In this document: in pieces, positions 43,503-52,409 of the stretch
How the letters are laid out: each line of letters starts with the position of its first letter
How positions within the stretch are numbered: position 1 is the stretch's first letter
DNA from: Bacteroidota bacterium
Lineage (GTDB): Bacteria; Bacteroidota; Bacteroidia; Chitinophagales; Chitinophagaceae
Length of the DNA stretch: 64,000 bases
Reading direction: 5' to 3'
NCBI GenBank assembly: GCA_018268085.1
Contig: JAFDXE010000023.1
Coordinates: 1 to 64,000 of the forward strand
The notes under the pieces: model-generated
What the model saw: the letters and a program-made list of their open reading frames with translations, nothing else
Told to the model about the DNA's origin: nothing
Database searches by the model: none
Made by a program: the position numbers and the translations under genes

Positions 43503-43563
43503 CTAACAACTAATAACTAACAACTAGCAACTAGCAACTAACAACTAATAACTAGCAACTAAC
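43503..43563. repeat. Heptamer tandem array, unit CTAACAA/CTAGCAA/CTAATAA
   Basis: Eight complete 7-nt units start at 43503: CTAACAA, CTAATAA, CTAACAA, CTAGCAA, CTAGCAA, CTAACAA, CTAATAA, CTAGCAA, then CTAAC. The last CTA (43559-43561) is the reverse complement of the coaE stop codon TAG, so the array touches the gene end. Confidence 0.95.
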
Positions 43564-44146
43564 TTCCCCTTTCAACTAATTCTTCATGCAACCTGATTAC
43601 CTGCGGAATTAATAATTCGGTTTCGTCATTCTTTAATACAAAATCGCAGCGTTGCATTTTTTCTTCTTCGTTCATTTGACGTTTCATTCTTTCCTGTACC
43701 GCTTCTTTTGATAGTCCGTCACGAAGCATTCCTCTTTGTAAACGCAGTTCATAAGGAGCCCAAACACCAATAACAAAATCGAGGTGATGATGCGCATCGC
43801 TTTCAAAGATCAGGGCAGCTTCTTTAATTGCATAAGGAGCATGTTGTTGCTCCATCCAGGAAGCAGCATCTGCAATAGTGGCCGGATGTACAATGGAATT
43901 TAATACAGCAAGTTTCTGAGGATCGGGAAATACAACTGAGGAGAGATAGGTACGGTTAAGTTTTCCTTCTGCATAACTTTCGGCACCAAACTGTTCGATT
44001 ATTTTTTTACGGAGCTGTTCGTTCTCATTCATTACTCTTTTTGCCGCATCATCTGCATAATATACCGGGATACCGAGTACTTCGAATATCCTGGCAACAG
44101 TAGATTTTCCGCTACCCAACCCGCCGGTGAGTCCAATACGAAGCAA
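43559..44146 (-). CDS. coaE: Dephospho-CoA kinase
   Basis: The 195-residue enzyme phosphorylates dephospho-CoA, the last step of coenzyme A synthesis. The P-loop GGLGSGKST is at 8-16 in the N-terminal strand, followed by VYYADDAAKRVM and IVHPATIADA. Start is TTG at 44146, giving Met-Leu-Arg-Ile-Gly-Leu; an in-frame stop lies just upstream and no ATG fits. The stop codon comes from the end of the heptamer array. It belongs to the minus-strand group nusB-DUF1573-yajC-coaE, but about 200 bases and a long palindrome separate it from yajC. Confidence 0.93.
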   Translation of the reverse strand: MLRIGLTGGLGSGKSTVARIFEVLGIPVYYADDAAKRVMNENEQLRKKIIEQFGAESYAEGKLNRTYLSSVVFPDPQKLAVLNSIVHPATIADAASWMEQQHAPYAIKEAALIFESDAHHHLDFVIGVWAPYELRLQRGMLRDGLSKEAVQERMKRQMNEEEKMQRCDFVLKNDETELLIPQVIRLHEELVERGS

Positions 44147-44179
44147 ATTGTAAGCTGTTTAGATGGTAGAAGGTTGAAG

Positions 44180-44314
44180 ATGCCTGATGTTCGAATGCAG
44201 GATGTTGAGCGTATGGCATTGAGGTGAACATATGTTGGATATTACAATAGTAACATTAAAACAAAGTGTTCATGCAATTAGCGCTTGTACATCTGTCATC
44301 AAAACATCAGGCAT
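44180..44314. repeat. 135-bp imperfect palindrome between coaE and yajC
   Basis: ATGCCTGATGTT (44180-44191) is the exact reverse complement of AACATCAGGCAT (44303-44314). Inside, GATGTTGAGCG and ATTGAGGTGAACA on the left match the reverse complement of TGTTCATGCAAT and CGCTTGTACATC on the right with few gaps. The centre is near 44247. The gap 44147-44348 holds no gene. Confidence 0.8.
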
Positions 44315-44348
44315 TATAATTTGCTATTCCTGAAATTAATGATCGTAC

Positions 44349-44690
44349 TTACTTTTTATCCGCCACAACCTTATTCACGTTCGCTGTCCATTCCATACTG
44401 ATTGCACTCTTTTCAATTTTGATATAGCTGCCAGGACTTGTTTCAATTTCGAGCGTATTATCATCATTCACTTTATTGATCTTTCCATGAATGCCGGCAA
44501 TGGTTACAATACGGTCGCCTTTCTGCATTTCATTGATAAATTTCTTCTGGTCTTTTGCTTTTTTTGCCTGCGGACGAATCATAAAAAAATAGAACACCAG
44601 GATCATTCCTCCCATTAAAATAAGGGTAGAAGTGCCGCTGGATTTTCCACTTGGATCAGGGGTCATCAGGAAAATACTTAATAAACTCAT
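44349..44690 (-). CDS. yajC: Preprotein translocase subunit YajC
   Basis: The 113-residue protein has one membrane helix (about residues 23-42) and a soluble C-terminal part. ILMGGMILVFYFFMIRPQ and the GDRIVTIAGIHGKI stretch are the classic YajC features. It works with SecDF at the Sec translocon. It lies 41 bases after the DUF1573 gene in the same direction. Confidence 0.95.
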   Translation of the reverse strand: MSLLSIFLMTPDPSGKSSGTSTLILMGGMILVFYFFMIRPQAKKAKDQKKFINEMQKGDRIVTIAGIHGKINKVNDDNTLEIETSPGSYIKIEKSAISMEWTANVNKVVADKK

Positions 44691-44731
44691 TGATGTTTTG
44701 TTTGAGGCCGTAGCCGGTTAATATGAAATAA

Positions 44732-45178
44732 TTATTGTTTGTTTCCTTCTTCTTTGCCGATTACCGTTCCCTTCAGTACCAGCAATGGAAATTCCGGGTT
44801 CGCATTGGCAGATACCGTAATAGTTTTATGAATCTCTCCCGGCTTGTTTGCGCTGTTGAACTTCACCAGGATCACACCCGTATCGCCCGGCATGATCGGT
44901 TGTTCAGGTTTTTCCGGAACCGTGCAACCACAACTGGCTTTTACATCTGTTATCACCAACGGTTTATCGCCGGTATTTTTAAACCTGTAATTGTACTGCA
45001 CAATTTCACCTTCGGTAGTCTGGCCAAAATCATAAAGGCTGTCGATCAATTGCACCGTTGTTGGATCTTTCACTTCCTGTTTAACGATCCCGGTTGTGGC
45101 AACTTTGTCTTTCTTTCTTACATCGCAACTCACCAGCAGGCTGCCGGCAACGGCGATCATTAAAAACAATTTGTTCAT
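44732..45178 (-). CDS. DUF1573 lipoprotein
   Basis: From the ATG at 45178 the product has 148 residues, beginning with a lipoprotein signal ending in LLVSC (Cys18). The mature part is a DUF1573 immunoglobulin-like domain: YDFGQTTEGEIVQYNYRFKNTG, ITDVKASCGCTVPEKP, and the closing ISV(S)ANANPEFP-like strands. The paired Cys in SCGCT is conserved in the family. Function is unknown; it lies between nusB and yajC in many Bacteroidota. The frame opens at 45241 inside nusB; that start is rejected. Confidence 0.88.
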   Translation of the reverse strand: MNKLFLMIAVAGSLLVSCDVRKKDKVATTGIVKQEVKDPTTVQLIDSLYDFGQTTEGEIVQYNYRFKNTGDKPLVITDVKASCGCTVPEKPEQPIMPGDTGVILVKFNSANKPGEIHKTITVSANANPEFPLLVLKGTVIGKEEGNKQ

Positions 45179-45191
45179 ATAGGTAGTTTCT

Positions 45192-46124
45192 TTATAATAC
45201 ACTGTTTTTAAAATTCTTCTTGTGAATTTTATTTTCTGCACTCAATTCTTTGTGAATATTATCCAGTAGTCCGTTTACGAATTGACCGCTTTGCACTGTG
45301 CTGTATGCTTTGGCAATGTCGATGTATTCATTAATCGTAACTTTTGTTGGGATGGTTTCAAAATACAGGAATTCACACACACCCATTTGCAGTATGATCA
45401 GGTCTAATGCCGCTATACGTTCTGCATCCCAATTCTTCAGTTTGGGTTTGATGAGCTCAAGGCAATAGGCCGATTTATCTAAAACAGTAGCCAGCAGGCT
45501 TTTGGCAAACTCCCATTTTTCCTTGCTTAATATATCCGTAAAATGGTTGGGCACCGGTTTGTTGAGAAAATTAAGTACAAGGGTTTGCATCATCTCAGCA
45601 TCATCGTCCCAGTTAATAAAATTTTCCTCAACATGGTTGATGAAATTTTCATTGGGCAACATCAGGTTTGAAAAAATAAATTCAAGGATCTTTTTTTCAG
45701 ATTTTTTATCTCTCGATGGCTCTTCAATATATTCTTTGTATTCATCGGAGGCTACAAGTTCCAGGTAAACTTTCTTCAGCAGGTCGGTATCAATAATATG
45801 AGCAAGTTTCAGTTCTTTTACCATTGCCACAAAGCTGCTGTCTTCTACGATTTTCCATAACAGTTCATTTCCGGCAATTTTTGTGTTTACGGAAAGGTCA
45901 CCGGCAGAAGGCAAATGTTTGCTTGCTTTTTGTTTGGCATCAATTTCCGAATAACGGGCAACTTCTGTAATAAAATAGAGCAGGTAGCTGTATAAATTGC
46001 GGCTTTGTTCAATCTTTTTGGTAAGTATCCCGGTAGGCTCTCCCGGTTTGGTTTCGCCACTCACGCTGTCGATGCTGTAAAGGGTCTGCATCACCTTCAC
46101 CCTTATATTTCTTCTACTGATCAT
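45192..46124 (-). CDS. nusB: Transcription antitermination factor NusB
   Basis: The 310-residue protein has the NusB helical domain in its C-terminal 140 residues (WEFAKSLLATVLDKS, ERIAALDLIILQMGVCEFLY, TIPTKVTINEYIDIAKAYS, KFVNGLLDNI-like ending QFVNGLLDNI). It begins with the usual SRRNIRVKVMQTLYS but has about 150 extra residues in the middle compared with E. coli NusB, as is usual in this phylum. It binds boxA RNA with S10 in rRNA antitermination. TAATTTTG (46150-46157, minus) is its promoter box. Confidence 0.92.
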   Translation of the reverse strand: MISRRNIRVKVMQTLYSIDSVSGETKPGEPTGILTKKIEQSRNLYSYLLYFITEVARYSEIDAKQKASKHLPSAGDLSVNTKIAGNELLWKIVEDSSFVAMVKELKLAHIIDTDLLKKVYLELVASDEYKEYIEEPSRDKKSEKKILEFIFSNLMLPNENFINHVEENFINWDDDAEMMQTLVLNFLNKPVPNHFTDILSKEKWEFAKSLLATVLDKSAYCLELIKPKLKNWDAERIAALDLIILQMGVCEFLYFETIPTKVTINEYIDIAKAYSTVQSGQFVNGLLDNIHKELSAENKIHKKNFKNSVL

Positions 46125-46149
46125 TTCGAAAGAACTTTAATTAGGTGCG

Positions 46150-46157
46150 CAAAATTA
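46150..46157 (-). promoter_or_regulatory. -7 element of the nusB group
   Basis: On the minus strand TAATTTTG matches TAnnTTTG and lies 25 bases before the nusB ATG. Confidence 0.55.
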
Positions 46158-46270
46158 AGGTTTTCCGGTTTGTGGCGGCAGATCGGTGAAGGAATTATTA
46201 TCAAAATGAAAAATTGTCTTTTAATGCTGACATACTGCTGATGAACTGACAACAATTCTAATTATCCCAC

Positions 46271-46301
46271 TTTGGTATAATATTTATAAGGTCTACCTTC
46301 G
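46271..46301 (+). promoter_or_regulatory. Promoter of groES-groEL
   Basis: TTTG at 46271-46274 and TACCTTCG at 46294-46301 are exactly 19 bases apart, the standard Bacteroidota spacing. Start would be near 46306, giving a leader of about 50 bases. No CIRCE inverted repeat was seen. Confidence 0.75.
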
Positions 46302-46356
46302 CAACCCCAAAACGGGAACTAAACATTCATTTCAAATCAAACCAAATCATAGAACT

Positions 46357-46650
46357 ATGGCTAAAAACTTAAACATTACGCCTGTTGCAGGAACAAAAAA
46401 CAGGGTAATTGTGCAAGCTGCTGCTGCCGAAGTAAAATCTTCAGGCGGAATTATCATTCCTGATACTGCTAAAGAAAAACCACAAAGAGGTACTGTTGTG
46501 GCCATCAGCCCGAAAGATGAAGACGGAAACACACCCGTAGTAAAAGTTGGAAACACCGTATTGTATGGTAAATATGCCGGCACCGAAATCAACATCGACG
46601 GAAACGATTACCTGATCATGAGGGAAAGTGATATACTGGCAATTGTATAA
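46357..46650 (+). CDS. groS: Co-chaperonin GroES
   Basis: The 97-residue protein caps the GroEL ring. It has the usual beta-barrel with the mobile loop [20 protein letters not shown] and [15 protein letters not shown] near the end. Length is normal. groEL starts 105 bases downstream on the same strand, so the two form the expected operon. Confidence 0.97.
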   Translation: MAKNLNITPVAGTKNRVIVQAAAAEVKSSGGIIIPDTAKEKPQRGTVVAISPKDEDGNTPVVKVGNTVLYGKYAGTEINIDGNDYLIMRESDILAIV

Positions 46651-46754
46651 TCATTCGCTCATTAGCTGAATGGAAGACCCGGGACTAAATCATCTTTTTT
46701 ATCTCATGGTCTCATCACATCAATTTTTTATTAAAATTTTCAAACTAAAATAAC

Positions 46755-48392
46755 ATGTCTAAACTTATCTACTTCGATATAGAAGCAAGGAATAAAATGA
46801 AAAAAGGCGTTGATACTTTGGCAAATGCCGTTAAAGTAACGCTGGGGCCTAAAGGCCGTAACGTGGTAATCGAGAAAAAATTCGGTGCACCACAGGTAAC
46901 CAAAGATGGTGTTACCGTTGCAAAAGAAATTGAACTGGAAGATCCGATCGAAAACATGGGCGCACAAATGGTGAAAGAAGTAGCGTCTAAAACTGCAGAC
47001 ATTGCAGGTGACGGAACAACAACCGCAACTGTACTGGCGCAAAGCATCATCAGCGAAGGTTTGAAAATGGTAGCTGCAGGTGCAAACCCAATGGATCTGA
47101 AACGTGGTATTGACAAAGCGGTATCACTGGTTGTAGAAAACCTGAAAAGCCAGTCGCAAACTGTGGGAAGTGATAGCAAAAAAATACAGCAGGTAGCAAC
47201 CATCTCTGCAAACAATGATGAAACAATCGGTAAACTGATTGCAGAAGCATTTGCAAAAGTGGGTAAAGAAGGCGTGATCACCGTTGAAGAAGCAAAGGGT
47301 ACAGATACAACAGTTGATGTTGTAGAAGGTATGCAATTCGACAGGGGATATATCTCTCCGTACTTTGTAACCAACAGCGAAAAAATGGAAGCTGAATTAC
47401 AGAATCCATACATCCTGATCTATGATAAGAAGATTTCTGCAATGAAAGATATCCTTCATATCCTGGAGAAAGTTGCACAAAGCGGCCGCCCGTTATTGAT
47501 CATTGCTGAAGATCTGGAAGGTGAAGCACTGGCAACACTTGTTGTAAATAAATTGCGTGGCACCATTAAAGTAGCTGCTGTTAAAGCGCCGGGCTTTGGT
47601 GATCGCAGGAAAGAAATGTTAACTGATATCGCCATCTTAACTGCAGGTACGGTTATCAGTGAGGAACTGGGTCATAAACTGGAAGGTGCTGATCTTACTT
47701 CATTAGGTCAGGCTGCTTCAGTTACCATCGATAAAGACAACACAACCATCGTTGGCGGTAAAGGTAAAAAAACAGACATCACTGCAAGAGTAAATCAAAT
47801 CAAAGCTCAGGTACAAAACACTACTTCTGATTACGATAAAGAAAAATTACAGGAACGCCTCGCTAAACTGGCGGGTGGTGTGGCTGTATTGTATGTAGGT
47901 GCAGCAACTGAAGTAGAAATGAAAGAAAAGAAAGATCGTGTGGATGATGCCTTACACGCAACACGTGCAGCCGTTGAAGAAGGTATTGTTCCAGGTGGTG
48001 GCGTGGCTTATATCCGTGCAATCGACAGCCTGGATGCAAAACAAAAAGGACAAATCGCCGATGAACAAACAGGTATGGCCATCGTTCGCCGTGCTTTGGA
48101 AGAGCCTATCCGTACATTAACTGCTAATGCCGGAATTGACGGTTCTATCGTTGTACAAAAAATTAAAGAAGGTAAGGGTGATTTCGGTTTCAATGCAAGA
48201 ACAGAAAATTATGAAAACCTGTTCAAAGCAGGGGTAATCGATCCTACCAAAGTAAGCCGCGTTGCATTGGAAAATGCCGCATCTATCGCAGGTATGTTGT
48301 TAACAACTGAATGTGTTGTTGCCGACAAACCAAAAGAAGAAGCGCCGCATGCACACGGTGGTGCGCCTGATATGGGTGGAATGGGATACTAA
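46755..48392 (+). CDS. groL: Chaperonin GroEL
   Basis: The 545-residue chaperonin has the conserved regions [28 protein letters not shown], the apical domain with [11 protein letters not shown], and [17 protein letters not shown]. The C-terminal tail ends [12 protein letters not shown], the Gly-Met rich tail of GroEL, here with two His. It folds cytosolic proteins with GroES and ATP. Confidence 0.98.
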   Translation: MSKLIYFDIEARNKMKKGVDTLANAVKVTLGPKGRNVVIEKKFGAPQVTKDGVTVAKEIELEDPIENMGAQMVKEVASKTADIAGDGTTTATVLAQSIISEGLKMVAAGANPMDLKRGIDKAVSLVVENLKSQSQTVGSDSKKIQQVATISANNDETIGKLIAEAFAKVGKEGVITVEEAKGTDTTVDVVEGMQFDRGYISPYFVTNSEKMEAELQNPYILIYDKKISAMKDILHILEKVAQSGRPLLIIAEDLEGEALATLVVNKLRGTIKVAAVKAPGFGDRRKEMLTDIAILTAGTVISEELGHKLEGADLTSLGQAASVTIDKDNTTIVGGKGKKTDITARVNQIKAQVQNTTSDYDKEKLQERLAKLAGGVAVLYVGAATEVEMKEKKDRVDDALHATRAAVEEGIVPGGGVAYIRAIDSLDAKQKGQIADEQTGMAIVRRALEEPIRTLTANAGIDGSIVVQKIKEGKGDFGFNARTENYENLFKAGVIDPTKVSRVALENAASIAGMLLTTECVVADKPKEEAPHAHGGAPDMGGMGY

Positions 48393-48417
48393 TAGGGTAA
48401 TCATCATACAAAGGAAG

Positions 48418-48447
48418 TCCCTGTCATTAATGGCAGGGATTTTTTTA
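48418..48447 (+). terminator. Intrinsic terminator of groES-groEL
   Basis: TCCCTG (48418-48423) and CAGGGA (48434-48439) pair, with CATTAATG in the loop also self-complementary, and a run of eight T follows. Confidence 0.85.
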
Positions 48448-48553
48448 TTGGATGAAAGGTTTTACAGAAACTGTATTTTTGAAGGGAGAATATACAGTAG
48501 ATATTCATCGCTGATATATTTTGTGAAATGATTATTTAAGTAAGAAAAAAGAA

Positions 48554-49360
48554 ATGAAAGCCATGACAGATACAAACTATATAGAAAAAAACAGGGTAGC
48601 CTGGAATAGCAGGACAGACCACCACGTGGATGCTGCATTTTATGACGTAGCAGGATTTATCAATGGAAAAAATTCGCTGAATGATATAGAGCTGAAGTTA
48701 TTGGGTGATGTAAAAGGCAAATCTGTTCTACACCTGCAATGTCATTTCGGACAGGATAGTATTTCACTTGCCCGGCTTGGCGCAATGGTAACCGGTGCTG
48801 ATCTGTCTGACCATGCCATTGGTAAAGCAAATGAACTGGCAGCAAAAACAGGGCAGGCGCTAACTTTTATCTGTTGCGATTTATATGATCTTCCCCAGCA
48901 TCTTGAACAACAGTTTGATATTGTATTCACCAGCTATGGCACCATTGGCTGGTTGCCCGATCTCGATAAATGGGCAAAGATCATTGCACGCTATCTGAAG
49001 CCGGGAGGTAAATTTGTATTCGCAGAATTTCACCCGGTAGTATGGATGTTCGATAACGACTTTGAAAAAGTGGCTTACACCTACGCAATGTCTGATCCGA
49101 TTATTGAAACAGAACAGGGAACCTATGCCGATCGTGATGCTCCCATTACAACGGAGATGATCACCTGGAATCACAGCGTCGCTGAAGTACTCACAGCATT
49201 GTTAAATAACGGGATGGAGTTGACGGCATTTGAAGAATACGATTACTCTCCTTATAATTGCTTTAATAAAACGGTTGAATTTGAACCCGGCAAATTCAGG
49301 ATAGCGCATTTTGATAACAAAATACCGATGCTGTATGCACTAAGTGCAATAAAAAAGTAA
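48554..49360 (+). CDS. SAM-dependent methyltransferase, class I
   Basis: The 268-residue protein has the Rossmann methyltransferase fold. Motif I reads VLHLQCHFGQDSISLA, motif II ADLSDHAI, and FDIVFTSYGTIGWL follows at the active site, with LKPGGKFVFAEFHPV after it. Substrate unknown. The first ATG (48554) and the one at 48563 are both possible starts. It lies after the groEL terminator and so is transcribed apart. Confidence 0.85.
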   Translation: MKAMTDTNYIEKNRVAWNSRTDHHVDAAFYDVAGFINGKNSLNDIELKLLGDVKGKSVLHLQCHFGQDSISLARLGAMVTGADLSDHAIGKANELAAKTGQALTFICCDLYDLPQHLEQQFDIVFTSYGTIGWLPDLDKWAKIIARYLKPGGKFVFAEFHPVVWMFDNDFEKVAYTYAMSDPIIETEQGTYADRDAPITTEMITWNHSVAEVLTALLNNGMELTAFEEYDYSPYNCFNKTVEFEPGKFRIAHFDNKIPMLYALSAIKK

Positions 49361-49409
49361 ATCGAAAAAAATACCTGAATGGTTTAATGGATTCAAAAGC
49401 TCATTAAGC

Positions 49410-49865
49410 TTATATCACACGTTTCATTGCCATTATATACCCTGTGTGCATTCCTTCATGATATGGAATGAAAGCTAAAGCGTCATCTATATTCTTCATT
49501 TCAACGCCATACCGCGTAGCCCATGGCGTATAGTTGCTGAAGATATTTTTTTCAAGATCAGCTTCCAGTTGATCAAGTGAACTTAACAATTGTGTTTTCA
49601 GGAAATCGATTTCTTCTTCACTGGCTGCTGATTCAGGTTTTGTTTCTGTTCTGTATTTCTGAATGTATTGATTGTCCAGCGTTGGTTGTAACCCGGCCCT
49701 TACGTAACAAATGCCCTGTACTGAAACAACCAGGTGACCAATATTCCAGATGATATTGTTGTTAAAGCCTTTTGGAATTGTATTCAGTTGTGCTGCAGTT
49801 AATCCGTCTATTAATTTGAGCAGGAATTTTCGGGTTGTTCTGATTTTGTCAATTTGATTATTCAT
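49410..49865 (-). CDS. DinB-family protein
   Basis: From the ATG at 49865 the product has 151 residues. It is a four-helix bundle of the DinB/YfiT type; candidate metal ligands are the His in IIWNIGHLVVS and the two in YHEGMHTGYIM. DinB proteins include thiol transferases such as those using bacillithiol; BshB1 elsewhere in the window makes that plausible. The open frame to 49919 overlaps the next gene. It follows that gene by 13 bases. Confidence 0.83.
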   Translation of the reverse strand: MNNQIDKIRTTRKFLLKLIDGLTAAQLNTIPKGFNNNIIWNIGHLVVSVQGICYVRAGLQPTLDNQYIQKYRTETKPESAASEEEIDFLKTQLLSSLDQLEADLEKNIFSNYTPWATRYGVEMKNIDDALAFIPYHEGMHTGYIMAMKRVI

Positions 49866-49878
49866 AACTATATATTTT

Positions 49879-50544
49879 TTAATTGTTTTTTGCCAGGGCA
49901 ATGATGTCTTTAACTTCAATAATATTTTTACTGTAACCGGTTAGGGTTGCGTTGATCATTGCATCACCTAATTCTTTAAGTGTGGTTACATATTTCGAAC
50001 TTATTGCACGCAGCAACGGATACAGCCAGTTTATATATTTATAACCCGGCAGCGTATTTTTTAGTCCTTGAGTAGGTTTTAAATAACCCGGGCGAAACGC
50101 ATATACCTTTTTAAATGGAAGTTTCATCAGGTCGTTCTCTGTTTTTCCTTTCACACGAGCCCACATCATTCTGCCTTTCTCTGTGCTGTCGGTTCCTGAA
50201 CCGGAAATGTAGGAGAAAGTCATCCCTGGATTTTGCTTTGCCAGTGTTGCCGCAAAATGCATTGTAAGATCGTACGTCATTTTTGTGTAAGCAGGTTCTT
50301 TCATTCCAACCGATGAAACGCCCAAACAGAAAAAGCATGCATTGTATCCCCGAAGCAAATTTTCAACAGGGGAGAGGTTAAAAAAGTCTTCATGTAAAAT
50401 CTCTGTTAGCTTTGGGTGTACAACGCCACAAGACCTTCGGTTGATCACTGCTATTTTTTCAACAGATGGATGCTGTAAGCACTCATGCAAAACACCTTCA
50501 CCTACCATGCCGGTTGAGCCGGTTAATATTACTTTTAATTTCAT
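49879..50544 (-). CDS. NAD(P)-binding Rossmann-fold protein
   Basis: The 221-residue protein has the dinucleotide motif TGSTGMVGEGVL at the N-terminus and the short-chain/atypical SDR pattern with YISGSGTDSTEKGRMMWARVKG, like the HTATIP2/epimerase group in which the catalytic Tyr is often replaced. VYAFRPGYLKPTQG follows. Substrate unknown. It precedes the DinB gene in the same operon. The 207-base gap between its start and the efflux genes shows no promoter I can identify with confidence. Confidence 0.83.
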   Translation of the reverse strand: MKLKVILTGSTGMVGEGVLHECLQHPSVEKIAVINRRSCGVVHPKLTEILHEDFFNLSPVENLLRGYNACFFCLGVSSVGMKEPAYTKMTYDLTMHFAATLAKQNPGMTFSYISGSGTDSTEKGRMMWARVKGKTENDLMKLPFKKVYAFRPGYLKPTQGLKNTLPGYKYINWLYPLLRAISSKYVTTLKELGDAMINATLTGYSKNIIEVKDIIALAKNN

Positions 50545-50751
50545 GCTGAAAATCTATTGTTGCCTGTTTTTTATTCTACGCTTACTGTAAATGAATTCAA
50601 TTTTGTACTTCAGCATTTGGGATTGTATTGCCACTGTTTCACTGATTGTTTTGCCACAACAACGGAAAGGCACCAGGTGATACAAAGTAATTATCTATCC
50701 CTCATCATCACGCCGGCAAATCATACATCCATTTGCAATTCATGATTCCGC

Positions 50752-52344
50752 TTAATGCATTGCTTCTCCCAAATCTACTTTCTTCTTTTTATTCCCTTTC
50801 ACCAGTAACACAAATGGAATACATACAGCAAACAGGATACAGAGATACAGAAATACATCCATATACGAAAGAACGGCAGCCTGTTTTGTTACCGTTAAGT
50901 CCAAAGCCTGGTAGGCTGCTTTCAAAGCTTCTTCAGCAGTTTTTCCTTTAGCCATGAAGCCGTGTTGCAATGCCATTACTTTTTGTTGCATAGCGGGATT
51001 GTCGATCGATAAATGACTCACCAATGCACTTCGGTGTACGGTTGTTTGCCTCGAAATAAACGTGGTGATCATCGCAACACCAAAAGAGCCGCCGAGTTGC
51101 CGCATCATTCCGGTAAAGGCGGCGCCCTGTCCAATACCCTGGCCGCTTAGCGTAGACAATGAAAGCGTGGTGATCGGGATAAACAACAAACCAAGTCCGG
51201 CGCCACGGGTTATCAATGGCCAGAAGAACGCTTCTTCGCTTGTATCGGGCGTGAGTACTTTGTATCCCCAGAATGTGAACACCACAAAGATGAGCATACC
51301 CAATGCTACCAGGTATTGTTGCGGCACACCTTTCTGTAACAACTGCCCGATGATGGGCATCATGAAGGCAGTGGTTAATGCCGCCGGAATCATCAGTGCA
51401 CCCGCCTGTTGTGCTGTCCAGCCTAAAATACTTTGCGTGTATAAAGGAATGATAAATGTTGAGCCATATAAGCCGAAGCCGAGAATAAAGGAGAGGATGG
51501 TTCCAACACGCAGATTACCGTTTTTTAATACCCTCAGTTCAACAATTGGATTGGCATAGGTTAGCTCTCTCCAGATGAAAAAGAACAATCCAAATACTGC
51601 CGCTACGCTGAGCCCGATAATGACAGTACTGTTGAACCAGTCATCTTCCTGGCCACGTTCCAGCACATATTGCAGGGAACCAACAGTGATGGCCAGTAAT
51701 GCTATACCCAGCCAGTCGATTTCATGCGCAGCTTTCTTTTCTGCAAACTTTGGGCTGCGTACATACTGTAACGTTAGTAATGTGGCGATGATGCCGATGG
51801 GAATATTTATATAAAAAATATAAGGCCAGCTAACATGGTAAACGATATAACCGCCCAACGGTGGTCCGAGTGTAGGTCCTATGATAACGCCGAGACCGTA
51901 GATCGCCTGTGCCATACCTCTCTTTTCAACCGGGTAGGATTCGGTGATGATGGTTTGCGAAGTAACCAGTAATGCACCTCCGCCAAGCCCTTGCAGGAAA
52001 CGGAAAAATACCAGTTCCCAGATGCCGGTGGCCTGCCCGCAGAGATAAGAGCATAATGTAAATATGATAATAGAAACAGCGAAATAATTTCTTCTGCCGA
52101 ATTGTTGTGATAGCCAGCTTGTCATTGGAACGATGATCACATTACCGATAGCATAAGCTGTAACAACCCATCCCACTTCAGGTAATGTGGCGCCGAGGGA
52201 CCCACGCATATCATTCAATGCAACGTTTACAATGGTTGTGTCAACGATTTCCAGTAATGCACATAGGATAGCCGTGATCGTGATGATGGCTCTTCTGCCA
52301 CCATATTCTACCAGTGAATCCTGTTGCAGTTGTATAGTTGCCAT
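50752..52344 (-). CDS. DHA2-family MFS drug efflux transporter (EmrB/QacA type)
   Basis: The 530-residue protein has 14 predicted helices and the DHA2 motifs: LEIVDTTIVNVALNDM in helix 1, RRNYFAVS, and FLQGLGGGALLVTSQTI. It should export hydrophobic drugs or dyes with protons. It is last in the tetR-tolC-hlyD-emrB operon, 65 bases after the HlyD gene. Confidence 0.93.
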   Translation of the reverse strand: MATIQLQQDSLVEYGGRRAIITITAILCALLEIVDTTIVNVALNDMRGSLGATLPEVGWVVTAYAIGNVIIVPMTSWLSQQFGRRNYFAVSIIIFTLCSYLCGQATGIWELVFFRFLQGLGGGALLVTSQTIITESYPVEKRGMAQAIYGLGVIIGPTLGPPLGGYIVYHVSWPYIFYINIPIGIIATLLTLQYVRSPKFAEKKAAHEIDWLGIALLAITVGSLQYVLERGQEDDWFNSTVIIGLSVAAVFGLFFFIWRELTYANPIVELRVLKNGNLRVGTILSFILGFGLYGSTFIIPLYTQSILGWTAQQAGALMIPAALTTAFMMPIIGQLLQKGVPQQYLVALGMLIFVVFTFWGYKVLTPDTSEEAFFWPLITRGAGLGLLFIPITTLSLSTLSGQGIGQGAAFTGMMRQLGGSFGVAMITTFISRQTTVHRSALVSHLSIDNPAMQQKVMALQHGFMAKGKTAEEALKAAYQALDLTVTKQAAVLSYMDVFLYLCILFAVCIPFVLLVKGNKKKKVDLGEAMH

Positions 52345-52409
52345 AAAGCATTTTTAATGAAAGAGCAGTTGTACTCAATACAATTTTTCACCTGCGGAAA
52401 AACTGTGTG

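Noticed and set aside
46125..46356. CIRCE element before groES
   Set aside because: Searched by eye for TTAGCACTC-N9-GAGTGCTAA-like text; none is present.
46769..47413. 214-codon frame antisense to groEL
   Set aside because: It lies wholly within a highly conserved gene and has a shadow-like composition with no motif.
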